Shown here one piece after another: positions 13,401 through 28,400 of a stretch of DNA of 64,000 nt; position 1 is the first letter of the stretch; every line of letters begins with the position of its first letter. The stretch is from Spisula solida (taxonomy: Eukaryota > Mollusca > Bivalvia > Venerida > Mactridae). The position numbers and the translations under genes were made by a program. The DNA lies in the NCBI GenBank assembly GCA_947247005.1, contig OX365959.1, positions 39,779,097-39,843,096 on the forward strand. Reading direction: 5' to 3'. The notes beneath the pieces were generated by a model. That model worked only from the letters and a program-made list of their open reading frames with translations, had not been told where the DNA came from and searched no databases.

Positions 13401-16400
13401 GTTTAAATAATCACTGTAAGACATAAATGCAATAAAATTAGAGAACTTCTTTTAACAAAACAAGGTCTTCATCCCCTCTCCGTGTGTCAGTTTATTGCAG
13501 AGTATCTATGATGAAAATTTGGATAATCAGGTTCAGTGTTTCACTCAGTTCTGTGAAATCTCTCCTGATGACACCTCACTCATAAACTAGATAAGTAACT
13601 GGCAGTTGTGGCCAATTTCAAAGGGAGCGTTCATTATTTAATAGGCAAACACTGGGTCCCGTACCCCATAAATAAACGCAGTATCTAGCATATTTGTAAG
13701 TAGATACTGGCTTAATTGATACAAAATATTCCAAAGATAGGTGTTAAATTATGTTTTAGCAGCGTTAACACCTACAGAGCCTCTACGCAAACTCTCCGCA
13801 AAGTAAGACATAATGGATGGTTATTAATACTCACGCCTAGCTGATCATCTTGTTCTAATTTTTTCACACACAGATTTAAAGAATTTGTACGAACACCCCC
13901 TGGGGGTTATGAAAGTATATGGTTCTTCTCATAGAAGCACCAAAGGCATTGCATACATCATGTAACCTTGACGTATCCATCAGCATAAAGCCATTGGATA
14001 CTTAGGTATGACCCCATAATTTATCTACCGTTACCATAGCCTCAATCCATGAAGTATAAATCATAACCCCCTAATGCCTTACCAGAGTTACCCAGCCCTT
14101 CCAAACCTTGACAGGGAATGGTTTTAATTAGACCCTTAATATGATTTAGGGATCATTGGTAAGTAAGTGGAATATTCCGGTAATGTATACAATTTGGGTT
14201 GCTGTTTCCCAGATAAAGAAAACCTTTTGTTGGCTTAACCTAAATAAGTTCAAAGGACTACTTAATTCTTCACAGGCACCACCACCAGTTCATTTACAAG
14301 AGATGTTTGTAAAACATGTATGCCCCAATGGCAGCCCAATAGTCAGAAATGCTTAAGGTCACAGTGACCTTGACCTTTGACCTCCTGACCTCCAAATCAT
14401 TGGGGTCATATACTGTTGATGACTTGAACCTTCATGTAATGTCTGAAGATCCTGGGGCAAAGCGTTCTTGAGTCATTGAACGAACGGAAACCATTTGGTC
14501 TACCGACAGACAAGCCAAACGACCAACATGCGAAAAGTAATATACCCCCTCATTAAAGATGGGGGAGGGGCATAATGCCAAGAAACATAAGATAATCTAA
14601 ACAAAACTTACTTGTCCATTGCCAAACCTTCCCTGAATCTCAACCATGGTGACAACACACAGCTTGCCGAGGTCAATTTGAAGGTATTCATATGAGTCAG
14701 CATTTATCAATGGCTTCGGACACCAGGCACCTCCCATACTTTCGGTCCGAATCCTGAAAATATACAAAGGAATTTATGTTTAGATTTTTAATGCATGGAA
14801 GCTATTGCTTTGGGGATTTTGTCGGACTACAACATGGGAACAAGTAGCTCTGAAGTGAATGCAACTAATGCCAACCCTGCTCTGCTGATTCTGTTGAGTG
14901 CTGTCTAAAAAATTCCTGCCCCTTTAGTTATCATACTTTTAATGGTATAAAACATGAGCAATATCTCCCTCATTCTGGGTTACTCTCAGTGCAGCCCACA
15001 CCATATGGCCGCCAACATGTATACGGCATTTCATAGCTAATGTTCTACAAGAGTAGGTGGCAACTTTACAGCCATTCCTTTGTTGTAAAGATGGATTTTA
15101 TATCTCGTTTTATATCCAGCAACAGTGCCATCAGGTTTAGTGTTACATTGTAAGAAGATTTTCTGAATGCTTGGCTTGATTGTTCCCCCAATAGACTTGT
15201 TCATTTAATCCTCCATTATTAAAACATCCCGTTGTTCTTTTTACAACAAACATTATGCCAACACAACATATCCTTGAATAAAGCCAAGATATTCAACAAG
15301 CCACTTCTGCCAAATTCTGTCACATTCGAAGCAATCACCAAGGGTGTTTTCTTGAAATTATGAACTTCAGTTCAGTAACAAGTAAACAACCATTTTGTAT
15401 GTGTTATGAATTAGCAATTCTGTTGCATTTTGTTTCACACTCAGATGTTGCATTTGTACATTTTTTTAATATCTCCAAAAAGACGTCGCTCCCCAAAAGT
15501 TGACATGCAAATTGCACTACATCTACATGCTGCAATGGAGAGGGGTGACAAAGAGATATAGCTCCCGAAAGTCATGAACATGAAATAGCATTGCAGGATG
15601 CTGGACCAGAAGAGGCTGAAATTGTTCATCCATGTGCATTGTATTGTTGCCATGGGGATTGTGGACTCTTACAGCAAATTTACACCAATGCATGCTAGCA
15701 AGGAGAGGGTGGCGGAAAGACTGAACATTATCATCTGTTCATATTGTATTGCTGCAATGGGGGATGTGGGCATCTTACAGCAAAATTTACACCACTGCAT
15801 GCTAGAAAGGAGAGGGTTGTGGAGAGGCTGGAAATAAATGATTCTCTGTGCATGTTGCATTACTGCAATGGAATGTGGGGTCTTAAAGCAACATTTGTAA
15901 ACTGTTTTTTTCATGTTTTTCATGCTCTGCTGTTTCTGTTGAGTGCTGCCTTCCCTGTCTTGATTTGTTATTATCTTTATGTGCACATACCATTGCTTGT
16001 ATAATATCATACCCTGACCCACTGAGTTAACCATTCTTCATGCTGGTGTGAGTACAATAAAGCTGATCTTTAGTTACAACAAGGTGATAAAACCTTCTGA
16101 TTAACATTTTTTATATTAGATCATTATAATCTTGGAAGGATTTGCGAATTAATGAAATAAACACACTGTAAACTACATAATGCCTCAGTTCCCATTGGCA
16201 ACAAGGGGGCGTGCTGCTGGTTCCCATTGGCAACAAGGTGGCATGATGCTGGGTTGCCACCGTGATTGTGATACTAAATGCAATTATGTCAATTTATGCA
16301 CAGTAATACAACTTTTTTTTAATTATCTTATTAATTGTTTACATTCATTTTCATCTAATTAAGTATGTTGATTAAATAATCGTTCAATTATTAGGGTATT

Positions 16401-19400
16401 ATGTTTTATTGTCTATCTGTAATGGTATATCATTCCATAGCCATGTTGTCACAGCGGCAACATTATCCTATTAGTCTGGTAATGTCATTAAAACACATTA
16501 AAACATTTATTAGTCCTTCTGGGATTGAGTGCTTTTTTCTGTATGTTGACAATATTGTACCAAGACAGCCATAGTATTTGTTCCTTTATCATGGCCCAAG
16601 CGCTGACACAGCATTTTCAAATCAAAGACAAAATAATTTTGTATTATTGATCCCGTGCTTAGTGCTTATAATAGCATTTAACAATTAGTTCACCTTAGTC
16701 AATGCAATTTTGGCACAATTCTTGCCCAACTATGTTGCCTCTTAAAATAAAGTCGTTATTATTATTATTTACAATCAAATTGTGATGTATGACATAGGGC
16801 AACCACAATTGTTGCTGCTTGACATTTCTCACCTTTGGCACTTTAATCTCAAGGGAGCTAAAAAGACAAACTCTATCTTCTCACTTATACCTTCCTCTCA
16901 TGCTCATGGAGATGGATTATTTTACCATCAGGAGCAAAAGGTGTTTTATAGAGCGATCAATTCATTAGGTTCTAAGAACTAGTTTTGCAATCACGTTAAA
17001 ATCAATTAAGGTATAATAATAATACACAGAACCTTAGAAGTCTAATACACTCTTGATCATGCAAGAGCATTGGCACTTATAGGAGCAACAACAGCACATT
17101 GGAAAACATCACAGAGAAAACATTGAAAACACATTTACAACATAACACTTTAAATTTCTATTACAGTCTCAATAATGCAATGCTGTAGGCAGTGATTGCG
17201 TAATTTAGTCTGTCAAACTTGAAGAAATATAGTTTACTGGGGGCAATTTTGAAATAAAATGACTACAAATCAATAAAAGCGATATATAAATCTCAGTGAC
17301 TGGTGGGAAATATCCAAATATGGGCAATATTTTACGATAAATGGAAACCTGCATTTATACCATGGCTTCATGTAAGGTTTAAAGGGACTGCCTCACGTAT
17401 TGATGTATTGCAAAAATAAAATAAAATTGTCAAATATTCATGTTATTTTGATATAGTTGCCTGTATATGCCATATACAACCACATTGAGAACAAAAATAA
17501 CTTGGGAGACATGGGCATTTTGTAGTAATTTAGCATTTTTACACCCAAAATTCTATAGGGTATTAATACCCTATAGAATTAGCACTACAATTACTTAAAT
17601 TGCCTGAAATTTGTTTCCATTTGATGTAAATGAATTGCAAAACAAACCGAATACCCCTCAGATGTTTCGGCTTAAGTTTGTTGAAGTTACAGTTTGATCA
17701 TGTGTGAATTACATAATTCACAAAGCATTTTGGAAGGAAACTCTGCGATATTTTCAAAAGGAAAAATACAAAGTGCCGAGTATCAAGAGTGATTTAAATT
17801 GCATATATGCCATAAATCTTTCATAAAGCAACCACCAGTAGCTTTCTATTACATAAATACTTGGTTAGGTAGGAAAATTACGTCATACAACAATTTTAGC
17901 CCAATCTGTGAGGCAGCACCTTTAACTCCATTTCTGTACCGGCTTAGGGAAATTTTGTGTTGTTATATAGAGAGGTTGATGCTCTACACAGAGCCACTAC
18001 TGTAAAGTCATTGAAATCCAGTTTAAATGTGTTGAAAAACATAATACATGATGATGGGATTCAGCAAACGTAGAATTATTGTGTCTATATATCTACGAAA
18101 CAATTAACATATCACCACAGAGTAAAGTTAACAGATTAATGCTTGAATCAGATTGATGAATATAGATCTAGTTAACTGGATGTCGATACTGATAACAATT
18201 AATTGTAACATATATTTTAATGGCAACATATAAACCAATGTTTCATATATGAACCTGCAGCACTAAACGTGTTCATTATCACCAATCAGCAACACAAAAA
18301 CACGTTTATTATCCAGCTATCATCAAGTCTCAGCTTAAATTCAATTAAAACTGAAACTTAAGTCCAAACATTAACTCAAGAGCTTTAAATGATCTAGTAA
18401 TCTGATGTAGTGGTAAACTTATATATTAATGTTGTATGATAATGTCACATGACAAGTTGAGCTACCCATAATGCAACAGAATTTCCCATAATGCAACAGG
18501 AATTCCCAAGGACCCGCGAGACTGGATTGTGATAATTCCGCAAACATCCTTCAGATTTCTCGATTATGTAATAAATACTTTAACTTTTAACTAGACAGAT
18601 TTAAATGAGTTTTCAAGTATGGGCAATAAAAATAGTCCCTGGTAAATTGCATAATAAAAAGTAGTTCCCTGAGAGTAATAAAAAGTAGTTCCCTGGGGTG
18701 AACACTCAGATATCCGACAGGCTATAAAAATTGCAAACAATTGCAAAACATTAAAACAGTAAACAACAGCGACATAAACATATTGTTTGTAGTAATGCAT
18801 TTGACAATACCGATAATGGAATGGTAACGGGGTATGAATACGGTTGTCAATGCACTGTTACTTGTATTCATACATACCTACCATTTCATGGCAAGACGAG
18901 AAATAGTTCCATAATGAAACAAATATGCAACAAATAATAAAACTATTACACCACTACATGGTGTACAATAAAATAGATTCTCGAATAACAAAAAACACGT
19001 GAACGAAATGTACCAAATAGTTACTAGATACGAGACACTATAAGACGCACCCCTGTAAAAGAAGCAAATATTTGCTGACAGCAGTCATGTGACATGCTGA
19101 TACCATCTGTGTCCGATTACCTCCCCTTCATGAATGCAAATTTTTGTGCAACATTCTCGCATTCTTATTTTTGTCAAAAATATGCGACATTATACTAAAA
19201 TGATTATCATAAACATGGAAGTGCACTGTACGCATTATTTCCGCTTATTTTATTGTAACAAATACTCTCTCTAAAGTGGTCATAGAATTCTTACATGTTT
19301 TCAACAATCCATGGTATTTCTGACTTATGGGTTAGTGTGCATTTAACTGTTTGTTGTTTGTGTTGATGCCATCTCATTGTTCATTTTTGTGTTTGTTGAT

Positions 19401-22400
19401 CATTGTGGCTTTTACTTGTGGTCTGTCATTTTTCTTTAATGCGAGATCCTTTTTGTATGACTTGTGTTGATGCTTTAAGTCACATTGGTCTGTCATTTTT
19501 CTTTGTAAGAATTCTTTATAGAATTCAGAAAATTATTGTTTGAATGAGGCAAATGGGGTATTTTCTGCTAAAATTGGAATTTCCATTAGAATGAGAGTAG
19601 GTCTGGCTCTTTGAGGTCTATTGTTTTATTCCTCGACTGATTTCAATAAATTAGGTATCATTATAAAGCAGAATGATAAATCTACTGCATAAACATATCA
19701 GTTTTTTCCTATATATAGCAAAACAGGAGATATAAGGTATTAAAGAAAAACGAGATTTCGCGAGATTTCAGAAAACTGCCACGAGATATTGTGAGATTTG
19801 GTAGATTTTTCCAATCTTTGTATATTTCGGTCTTTGGTAAGTGTGTTTGTTTTTGTGCCTTTTATGCTCTGCTGTTTCTGCTGCCATGTTCTTTGTTTGA
19901 TTTGTTATTATCTTTATGATGTTACCTCAACAATTCTGTCCAACCATATTTAGCAAATCACTCTTAGGCCGAAACTTGATAGTTGCAAATAAATAGAGGA
20001 TATTTGTTTGTTTTGATTGAATATGGTTTATATCTCATCGTGTAGTGATAAAATTCAATATTTTCAAGAGCGCGTAGCGCGAGTGAAAATATTAAAATTT
20101 TATCACTACAAGATGAGATATTAACCATATTCAATCAAAACAAACAAATATTCTATTTATTTAATGCTTTTATGGTGTCAAAACTGGTACTATTTATGCC
20201 AAATTACCACTGTGGTTAGGCTACGTATGAATATGTTATTCCATTCATATTTTTCACTTCAAAATCCGCCATCTTGGATTATGGTGAATAGGTGAAAACG
20301 ACTCTTTTGAGAATTTTGCATCAAATCATACACCAACTTGTAGGAAATGGTCTAACTAAGAATAAAACCCCCCACATGACATGTTTCCGTTCAGTAATAA
20401 AAAAGTTACAGACATTTTAGTGTTGAGATTTTGTTAAATTAAAGTAGTCCCTGTGAGGGGGGCGGAGCTTATATCAGTCACATTGTAGGTGATAACCAGT
20501 GACTGATATAGGTTTTATTTCACTGATAGAACTCCATATCTCATCAGTTAGCATTAAATATATATACATATTCTCATTAATGACTAAAATTAAAATCACT
20601 AATTAGATCATGCCAATGGATCAACGGCTGCTGAGTGAGTGAAACAACTTAAAATAATTTGTGATGTGGATATCATGACGTATCTTCAACATTATGTCAA
20701 TTAAATATGCAGAAAATAATGTCAACATTATGTCAATTAAATATGCAGAAAATAATGTCAACATTATGTCAATTAAATATGCAGAAAATAATGTCAACAT
20801 TATGTCAATTAAATATGCAGAAAATAATGTCAACATTATGTCAATTAAATATGCAGAAAATAATGTCAATTAAATATGCAGAAAATAATGTCAACATTAT
20901 GTCAATTAAATATGCAGAAAATAATGTCAACATTATGTCAATTAAATATGCAGAAAAAGCATGTTTACACTGGCAACTGCTTGGTCCTCTTTGCCTCACA
21001 TGCGTTCCCATGGCAACTCCAACTGATATTACTGCCACTGAGTCACCAGACTTTCACCATGATGTAATGGACCCTGGGCCTATTATCACTAATATTTAAG
21101 TCATAGATGAATCCATAATAGCACTGACTAATTGTCCCACAGACACCCTTATACATCATAAATCAGGTAACGATAACAGACAGTGTTCATACTATAATAT
21201 ATGCACACATTTTTAATGGTACAGGCCCCCTGTAAATCAGACATACAGCAGAAGGGTACCTAGGAGCAACAGGGACCTATTGGGACCATTAATGGCCATT
21301 AAGTTGTACAACAATAAACTTGCCCTTTAGAGCTAACTTTTCTCGATTTCATTTTGAATTCATTAATAAGCAGAGTTAAGAGCTCACATGTTATTACAGG
21401 ATGATTCAACAATGAAGTCATTATTCTAATGTGTCTGACACAACTTTATGTAAATTTAAAGCACGTAAATTTACCTCATGTCAATAGTGATAAAATTAGC
21501 CAATGAAATTAGCTTAACAAATGTAACATCTTCTCTGATTGGTCAGTTAACATAGAACAATAAACAACAGGCAATCTCATTGGACGAACAAATGATGATG
21601 ATTAAAACAGCCAAGACTGAGAAAGATAACAGTGAAAATTACCTTTTATGGGTAGAAATTATATGAGAAGAAAATTCTAGTTCATAATTTAAGCTGACAG
21701 AACCCTTTATTATGACCCCTTGACCCTTCGCAGCCTTCAGGAACTGTTTAATCTCCATATGCAATAAAACACTTGTTCTTTCATAAAAAGGTCCAGACAC
21801 AATAGCTGACCATTTTATCACTATCAATTGATACTCATTATATGGTGAAGTTCCCTAATTAGCATCATTTGCAGCTGCTCCCAGCTGTCCATGGACTCCC
21901 TGGAGTCCCTAAAACTGACCCTGGTTGACCAAAATGATAACAACAACCCAAACCACAGATAGGAACAACAATAAATGTTTTAGGTCATCGCAGGTCGTCA
22001 ATTAAAACACCATTAAAAACCCGTTAATTTATCTTTAACAAGTCAGTGTGATATTGGGGTACAGGACACCTTACATCTGCCAGTGTGTTTTATATGTCCA
22101 CCATGCATCGCCTGAATTGTCTCAGGTTGATAATAATATTTTTTATAAAACTCTGGTTTCAACACAGCAGATGTACATTTGAAGCATTTTCAACAAAACT
22201 GACATCAACGAAAATCTTAAATTAACAAAATAGTTAAGTGAGGTCGAATTGACCATTAAATGAGCATCCAGACACTTATTCATTTTATTTTCATGAAAAA
22301 AATAATGTTTTCTAAAAAGTAAAAATACAACTTTGCAAAAAGTGTTGGGATGTTACTTAGGTTGAATTGACCTAATGTGCATCCTGACCCTTTTTTTTTT

Positions 22401-25400
22401 ATTTTTATGAAAAATGAATGTTTGTTTTTAATTTAAAAAAATAAAACTTTGCAAAAAGTGTTGGGATGTTACTTTAATTAGGTGCTTAGTAATAATAGAT
22501 CTCAGTACATGAGAGAAGGTTCAATTTTTTGCAAAGTCAGCAGCATGCAATATCAGAGCTTATTAGATCAAGGAAAGTCGTGCAAGTTGTGCATGGTGCG
22601 TTAATGATTTGCTTGACTTGTCTCCCTTTGAACAACAAAACTTGCCACTTGAATATTTCCGTTTTTGAGTGTGTTCCTGCACATGCTGTAAGTAGTTCAC
22701 ACAGAATCTGTTTGTAAGATATATAATATGTGCTTATAGCTACGTTCTTATCATCCGTGGTTTAATTATACAACAAAGAAATTCCTCCATGATCATGCAG
22801 CACTTAGCATAAAACACAAAGACATTCAAAAACAAAAACATCGGACTGTATTCAGTGGCTGTTATGATCGGTTTTATGAAAGGTTTTATTCCTAACAAGC
22901 AACACTAACACCTGACAACCATGTGCGTGAAAGCCGTGAGTACAGAACATCTAACCACAGCCCAAACATGACCACTTCATACCTTATAGTAAATCATATT
23001 AAGTGCTAGTAAGTATTCAAGTATTCACAAAAAAACTGCCCTTTCTTTTCGTACGTTATATTACTCGAAATCTTGTACTGAAGAGACTGGCTTTTATACT
23101 TTATTGCGCTTCATACATATTTTAGTACACGTCGTAAATCACGCAGAAATTGTGAAGAAAACTGTGTTAAACACACAACGAGAGATCAGCTCAGCTGCTG
23201 ATACTTGTACGGCGACGCATAAATTTCGAACTCAATTATACAAAATAATTGTTCGGTTACATGATATAAAATTTGTGATGAAATGTACCAAACATACGGC
23301 AATGCAATTAATGTTCAACATTTACGACCCATCATTTAATGACCTGAACTTGTGTGGTATATATATAGTATGAATGCACTATACTGTATGACAGATCATC
23401 GGTGAAAAAATAAGACAAAATTGAAGCCTGTACCATATAATCATTTTTTCATTTGATAAAATGAAGATATATCGTAGATTTGTAGATAATATATTTTATG
23501 CGCAACATCAGAGACATTACGTTTGCATATGGTTGCAACAATCAAACTATTTTACGATTCAATTTCATAAAGGAAGCCGTAAAGAGAATCTAATGTCATA
23601 ATTGGAGGCTTTTCTTTTCTCTGAAGAGTACTTACACGTAGGATATAAAACAGAGAAAGAATTAATGACCGCACCAGGGTGGCGGTATGCCGCGTTATGT
23701 AGTGTTATACCGCAAAATAAAATAAAGATATTATATGCACTAGAAAATATAAATCAGCAATAATACATAGAGACATAAATATCACAGTTCATAAATTTCA
23801 AACAAAATGATATCACAATAAAACACAGTATGCCATCATGGCGTAAACAACAAAGACTGATAGGCGTTTTTTACGACACGAGGCAAACCCAGAGTCATAT
23901 CTTATAGTACGCAACATGGATGCCCGGAAATATTATGAGTTATTACACAACGGATATTACTTGCAATGATTGCACCCGCAGGACGTTCAGATATACAGTA
24001 TAGCCCTCAAATGTCATGAGAAAATCCAAATTATGTTCGGCCTCTAGAATCCACCTGCAGAACTATCGCTAGGACTAGTGCTGGTTTAATTTCTTTATAT
24101 CGCATAAACTATTACCAGACACATACACTTACAAGACTATAATCTGCTCAACTTAATTAAATCTGTTAGTCTAAATATATAGTCAATTAATAATCAACTA
24201 CATTTTTCATATCAATTGATCGTTTAAAAACCAACATTGGACGATAGTTGAAATGAACAATTTGGACGATAGTTGAAATGGACATTGCTGATTGGATGAT
24301 AGTTGAAATGGACATTGCTGATTGGACAATAGTTAAAATGGACATTGCTGATTGGATGAAAGTTGAAATGGACAATTTGGACGATAGTTGAAATGGACAT
24401 TGCTGATTGGACAATAGTTAAAATGGACATTGCTGATTGGATGATAGTTGAAATGAACAATTTGGACGATAGTTGAAATGGACATTGCTGATTGGACAAT
24501 AGTTAAAATGGACATTGCTGATTGGATGATAGTTGAAATGGACATTGCTGATTGGACAATAGTTAAAATGGACATTACTGATTGGATGATAGTTGAAATG
24601 AACAATTTGGACGATAGTTGAAATGGACATTGCTGATTGGACAATAGTTAAAATGGACATTGCTGATTGGACAATAGTTAAAATGGACATTGCTGATTGG
24701 ATGAAAGTTGAAATGGACATTGCTGATAGGAGGATAGTTGAAATGGACATTGCTGATTGGATGATAGTTGAAATCGACATTGCTGATTGGATGATAGTTG
24801 AAATGGACATTGCTGATTGGATGATAGTTGAAATGGACATTGCTGATTGGATGATAGTTGAAATGGACATTGCTGATTGGATGATAGTTGAAATAGACAG
24901 TGCTGATTGGACGATAGTTGAAATGGTAATTTAAAAGTTGCTGACTCAATGGAAGAGACTGAAGCTAATAGCCTGAATGTCTAAACAGAATTAAGTTTAG
25001 ATAATTATAAAACCAAGGATGAAATTATTTTAAATACTTATTTCCTGGCATTTAGTAGCATCAGCAAGAACCTCAAAGTCCTGTTGAGAATTTTTTTAAT
25101 TTAACTAGAAATGCATGACAGATACTTTAAGTTATAATGAAACCAAACTATGAAATGATACAGAAAATAATGTTCTAACACCATTGAAGATAGACCCCTG
25201 CATGGCTCAGTAATGAAATCATTAATGAAAAGTTCCAAAAAACTGAAACGTTAATTTCCCGTATCATAGAAAAGGAGGTGTTGTTAGTAGTAAACTATGG
25301 AATTATGTGCATACCATCAATTTACATGCAGTTTCAGATTAAATTCAACTAAAATATGCATGGGAAACAGAGTAACCGAAAAAATGGTATTCTAACGCGA

Positions 25401-28400
25401 TAATCTCAATTGAATTTACAATTTTGACAATCTATGCTGATTAACGAGGTTTGAAACACATGCAAGCACTTCTAAAATAAATGAACAACAGCGTTATAAC
25501 TGAGTTGCTTGTTAACGAAATTCATCTATTTTAAAGATGTAACATACAAAGGTTTTGCCCCATTTTAACAAACGCTGAGAATGATTAAAGAATGATAGGT
25601 CATGAAGATTCATTGAACACTTTGACGATAATAATCACTCGGACAGAGAATTAAAGAAATCAGAAACAGCATTGAATGTCATTTTAAGAAGCATACAAAT
25701 GAACAGCCTGAAGAATGTCAAGTGACATGCAATACACGACTTGACACTCCAACGCCATGCCACATCAGTCAGAGTAAAAGACACATCAAAATTTGGACAA
25801 CCACATATCACAATATTTTAGTACATTTATTAACCTTCTATGGTAAAAGCAGTGTCAGACTAAAAAGTTTGTTTAAAATTTTAAAATCATACAGTGATCA
25901 TCATCAAGTATAGCATTAAAATGCAGGAAATGTTTAACAATTTTTTATCAAAATGTTAACAATTCTTTATCATAGACAACGGGCTTATCAGTCTGTGTTA
26001 TTACCCACAAGATACCTACATAATAACACAAAGTAGTGAGTAATCTGATAAGGCCCCTAATAAATGTTACAACTCACACTGGGTCTTATTACAAAACCCT
26101 GATTTGTTAAAAACTATATCATATATTGACATAAAAATTTCATGTTAAGAGGGTAACGTCTCTGGCAAAAAATGAGATTATTTCGGAAAAATGCAGAAGA
26201 ATAAATTAAATTGTGTATACCGAAACCATAAAGTAGACGGTTAGATTGTTGAATAGGCTATCAACTTCCTGATTCGTTGATAGGAATGGTGCAACGTTAA
26301 GATAACGAGGCCATTAATCCCTAGCACCGCACGAGAACGCACGAGAAAGCACGAGCACTCGTGTCGAGGGCCGCATTCTTATATATTATTGCTGACTTAT
26401 TTAATAAAACATCTCTATTGCACCTGTTCATAATTTCTCAAATGAAACCGATTTGATCTAGATATGTGTGTCTTAACGCTATTTGAATTTTAACGACTTA
26501 AAGTACTTTGAAGAATAAATAATTGCATTGGTGTTTATGTGATAATAGACTATTATTACCACTGTAACGTTACAAACCTTACGCAATCATAACAAATCTT
26601 AAAATGTTTTACAATGTGTAATAATATGCACCATAATTTTAAAATAGATGGTTATAGGTATACGGCATTATAATAGGGATAAGTTGTTATACATTTTGAT
26701 TTATTGGAGTAATATAACAGTACTGCAGCTTTTCATGGTTTTGTAGCCTTACGGGCAAAAAATGGAAACATTATATCTTTTTAAATAGCCTATTAAATTA
26801 TTAAACAGTACACATTTGTGCACATTATCAGCAAAATTTGAGCACTATTTGATACCAGCGTATGTAATTACAGTTACTGCATCAACTAAAGATCTTAACG
26901 ATCATCGCTCCAAGACTACGCAAACAGAATGAAAGGGTTACATTTGAGGCCCAAAGTTTTTATCTTATTTTATTAGGTTTACAGATATTTTTTGAAAATA
27001 ATTTGCTTTTGTGAGCAGGGAAGGAAAAATAGGAAGAGAGCGGAAAGGTTCCTTTCTAAAAGTGACACTTTAAAGGGACTGCCTAACATATTGGTGTATT
27101 GCAAAAATAAAATAAAATTGTCAAACATTTGCGTAATTTCGGTATAGTTCCCTGTATATCCCATAAACAACCACACTGACATCTAAAATAACTTGAGAAG
27201 CTCATTGTGGCCTTTACAGGTGCAGTGTTTAAGTAACGTTCTATAAACTTAAGGTTTTAATACATCCTACCAATAGTAATGATTGTGCAAGTAAACTAAA
27301 GATTAACAATATACCATGCATAATATATATATACCAATGGGATTACAAACAACACTGCAAGGTCGTCTCCCCATACAGACATTAACCACAGTTTAAATTC
27401 TACTGATAGATGCCATTATATTAAAGCACTTAAATCCAGCAATGTTTCATCTTTTACACTACTTAAAAAACACAATAGCAAAATAATAACACGGGTGACG
27501 GACAAAATAGAAAATAATTGATCTTACGATTATCTGAAACGTTCCCACAAATTTCGCCATAAAAATTATCGTTTGCAGTTAAAATAATGAAGTAAATATG
27601 TTATAATGTTGACAACAATTTAAGTGCTGGCATTCAGAACAAGGCAACCATGATGGGGGAATAGTTCATATTATTTTGTCAGTTAATGGTGTCGGTAGAT
27701 TTATGAGTTACAATTAATGGGAGATATTTTATCATTCTACACGAGACCAATCATTCTACGATTATGATACAATTTTTCATTGGTGATTAAGTCCATCACT
27801 GAAGGTAAATGATGGGCTTGTTTTCCCGTCAAGTACTTAATATAAAAACATATGATAATTTTACAAATATACCTAGCGCATAACAAATGACGATGATCAC
27901 CGCGTTAATTCTTTCGTCAATTTATGACAACATAGCAACAGAATTCTTTTCATAGCAACATCGTCTTTCATTATAATATTTTTAGAGTTTTTATCACAAT
28001 TGTCACAGATGTATACATCATGGTTCAATTATTTTATATATCTTAATCTGAGAGTTTAAATGCTAGGCCAGAAATTTTTATGCATATCAAGTAATTGTCT
28101 TGAGATATTGTTTGTAAAACTTTAATCAATTCTCCTTACTCGCCATTTTGACCACTGGGCCGTGCACCCAATCATGCAGTGCTAGCAATTTGTATGTATA
28201 AAATGATTTTTTCGTTCAATCTCTACTGTTTTGAAATATTTAGATACACTGTTTTGTACCTTCCAAATTGCTCCACAGTTTCTGTTGTGTGCATGCTCGC
28301 GACCTTCCCTGTCCGATTTTTTAGTATCCTTTTCTCAAGAAAAAAAGCTTATGCTTCCTAATACCAGTGTAGCAATACAATGTGACTTTTGGCTACAGGT

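Larger units (their letters stand above)
10917..14611 (-). other. Intron of DDR, 3.7 kb
   Basis: It holds part of an interspersed repeat (11101-11200, shared with 15900-15990 and 19840-19922), a decayed tandem array split by a MITE (about 11990-13020), and a repeat with nuclear-receptor half-sites (14346-14575). 13100-14340 shows nothing I recognise. Confidence 0.7.

Noticed and set aside
16180..16260. CTCF-like 'caacaagggggcgtgctg'
   Set aside because: It misses two core positions and is part of a 27-32 bp local duplication.
20621..21099. 130-codon frame through the 36 bp array
   Set aside because: It is open on both strands only because the unit is a multiple of three.
20693..24932. CRISPR-like regularly spaced repeats
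   Set aside because: The window is eukaryotic, and these arrays have no unique spacers; they are plain minisatellites.
24187..24949. Overlapping frames of 75-150 codons in the 30/25 bp array
   Set aside because: The same explanation applies: frames switch wherever a 25 bp unit occurs, so no single product is maintained.
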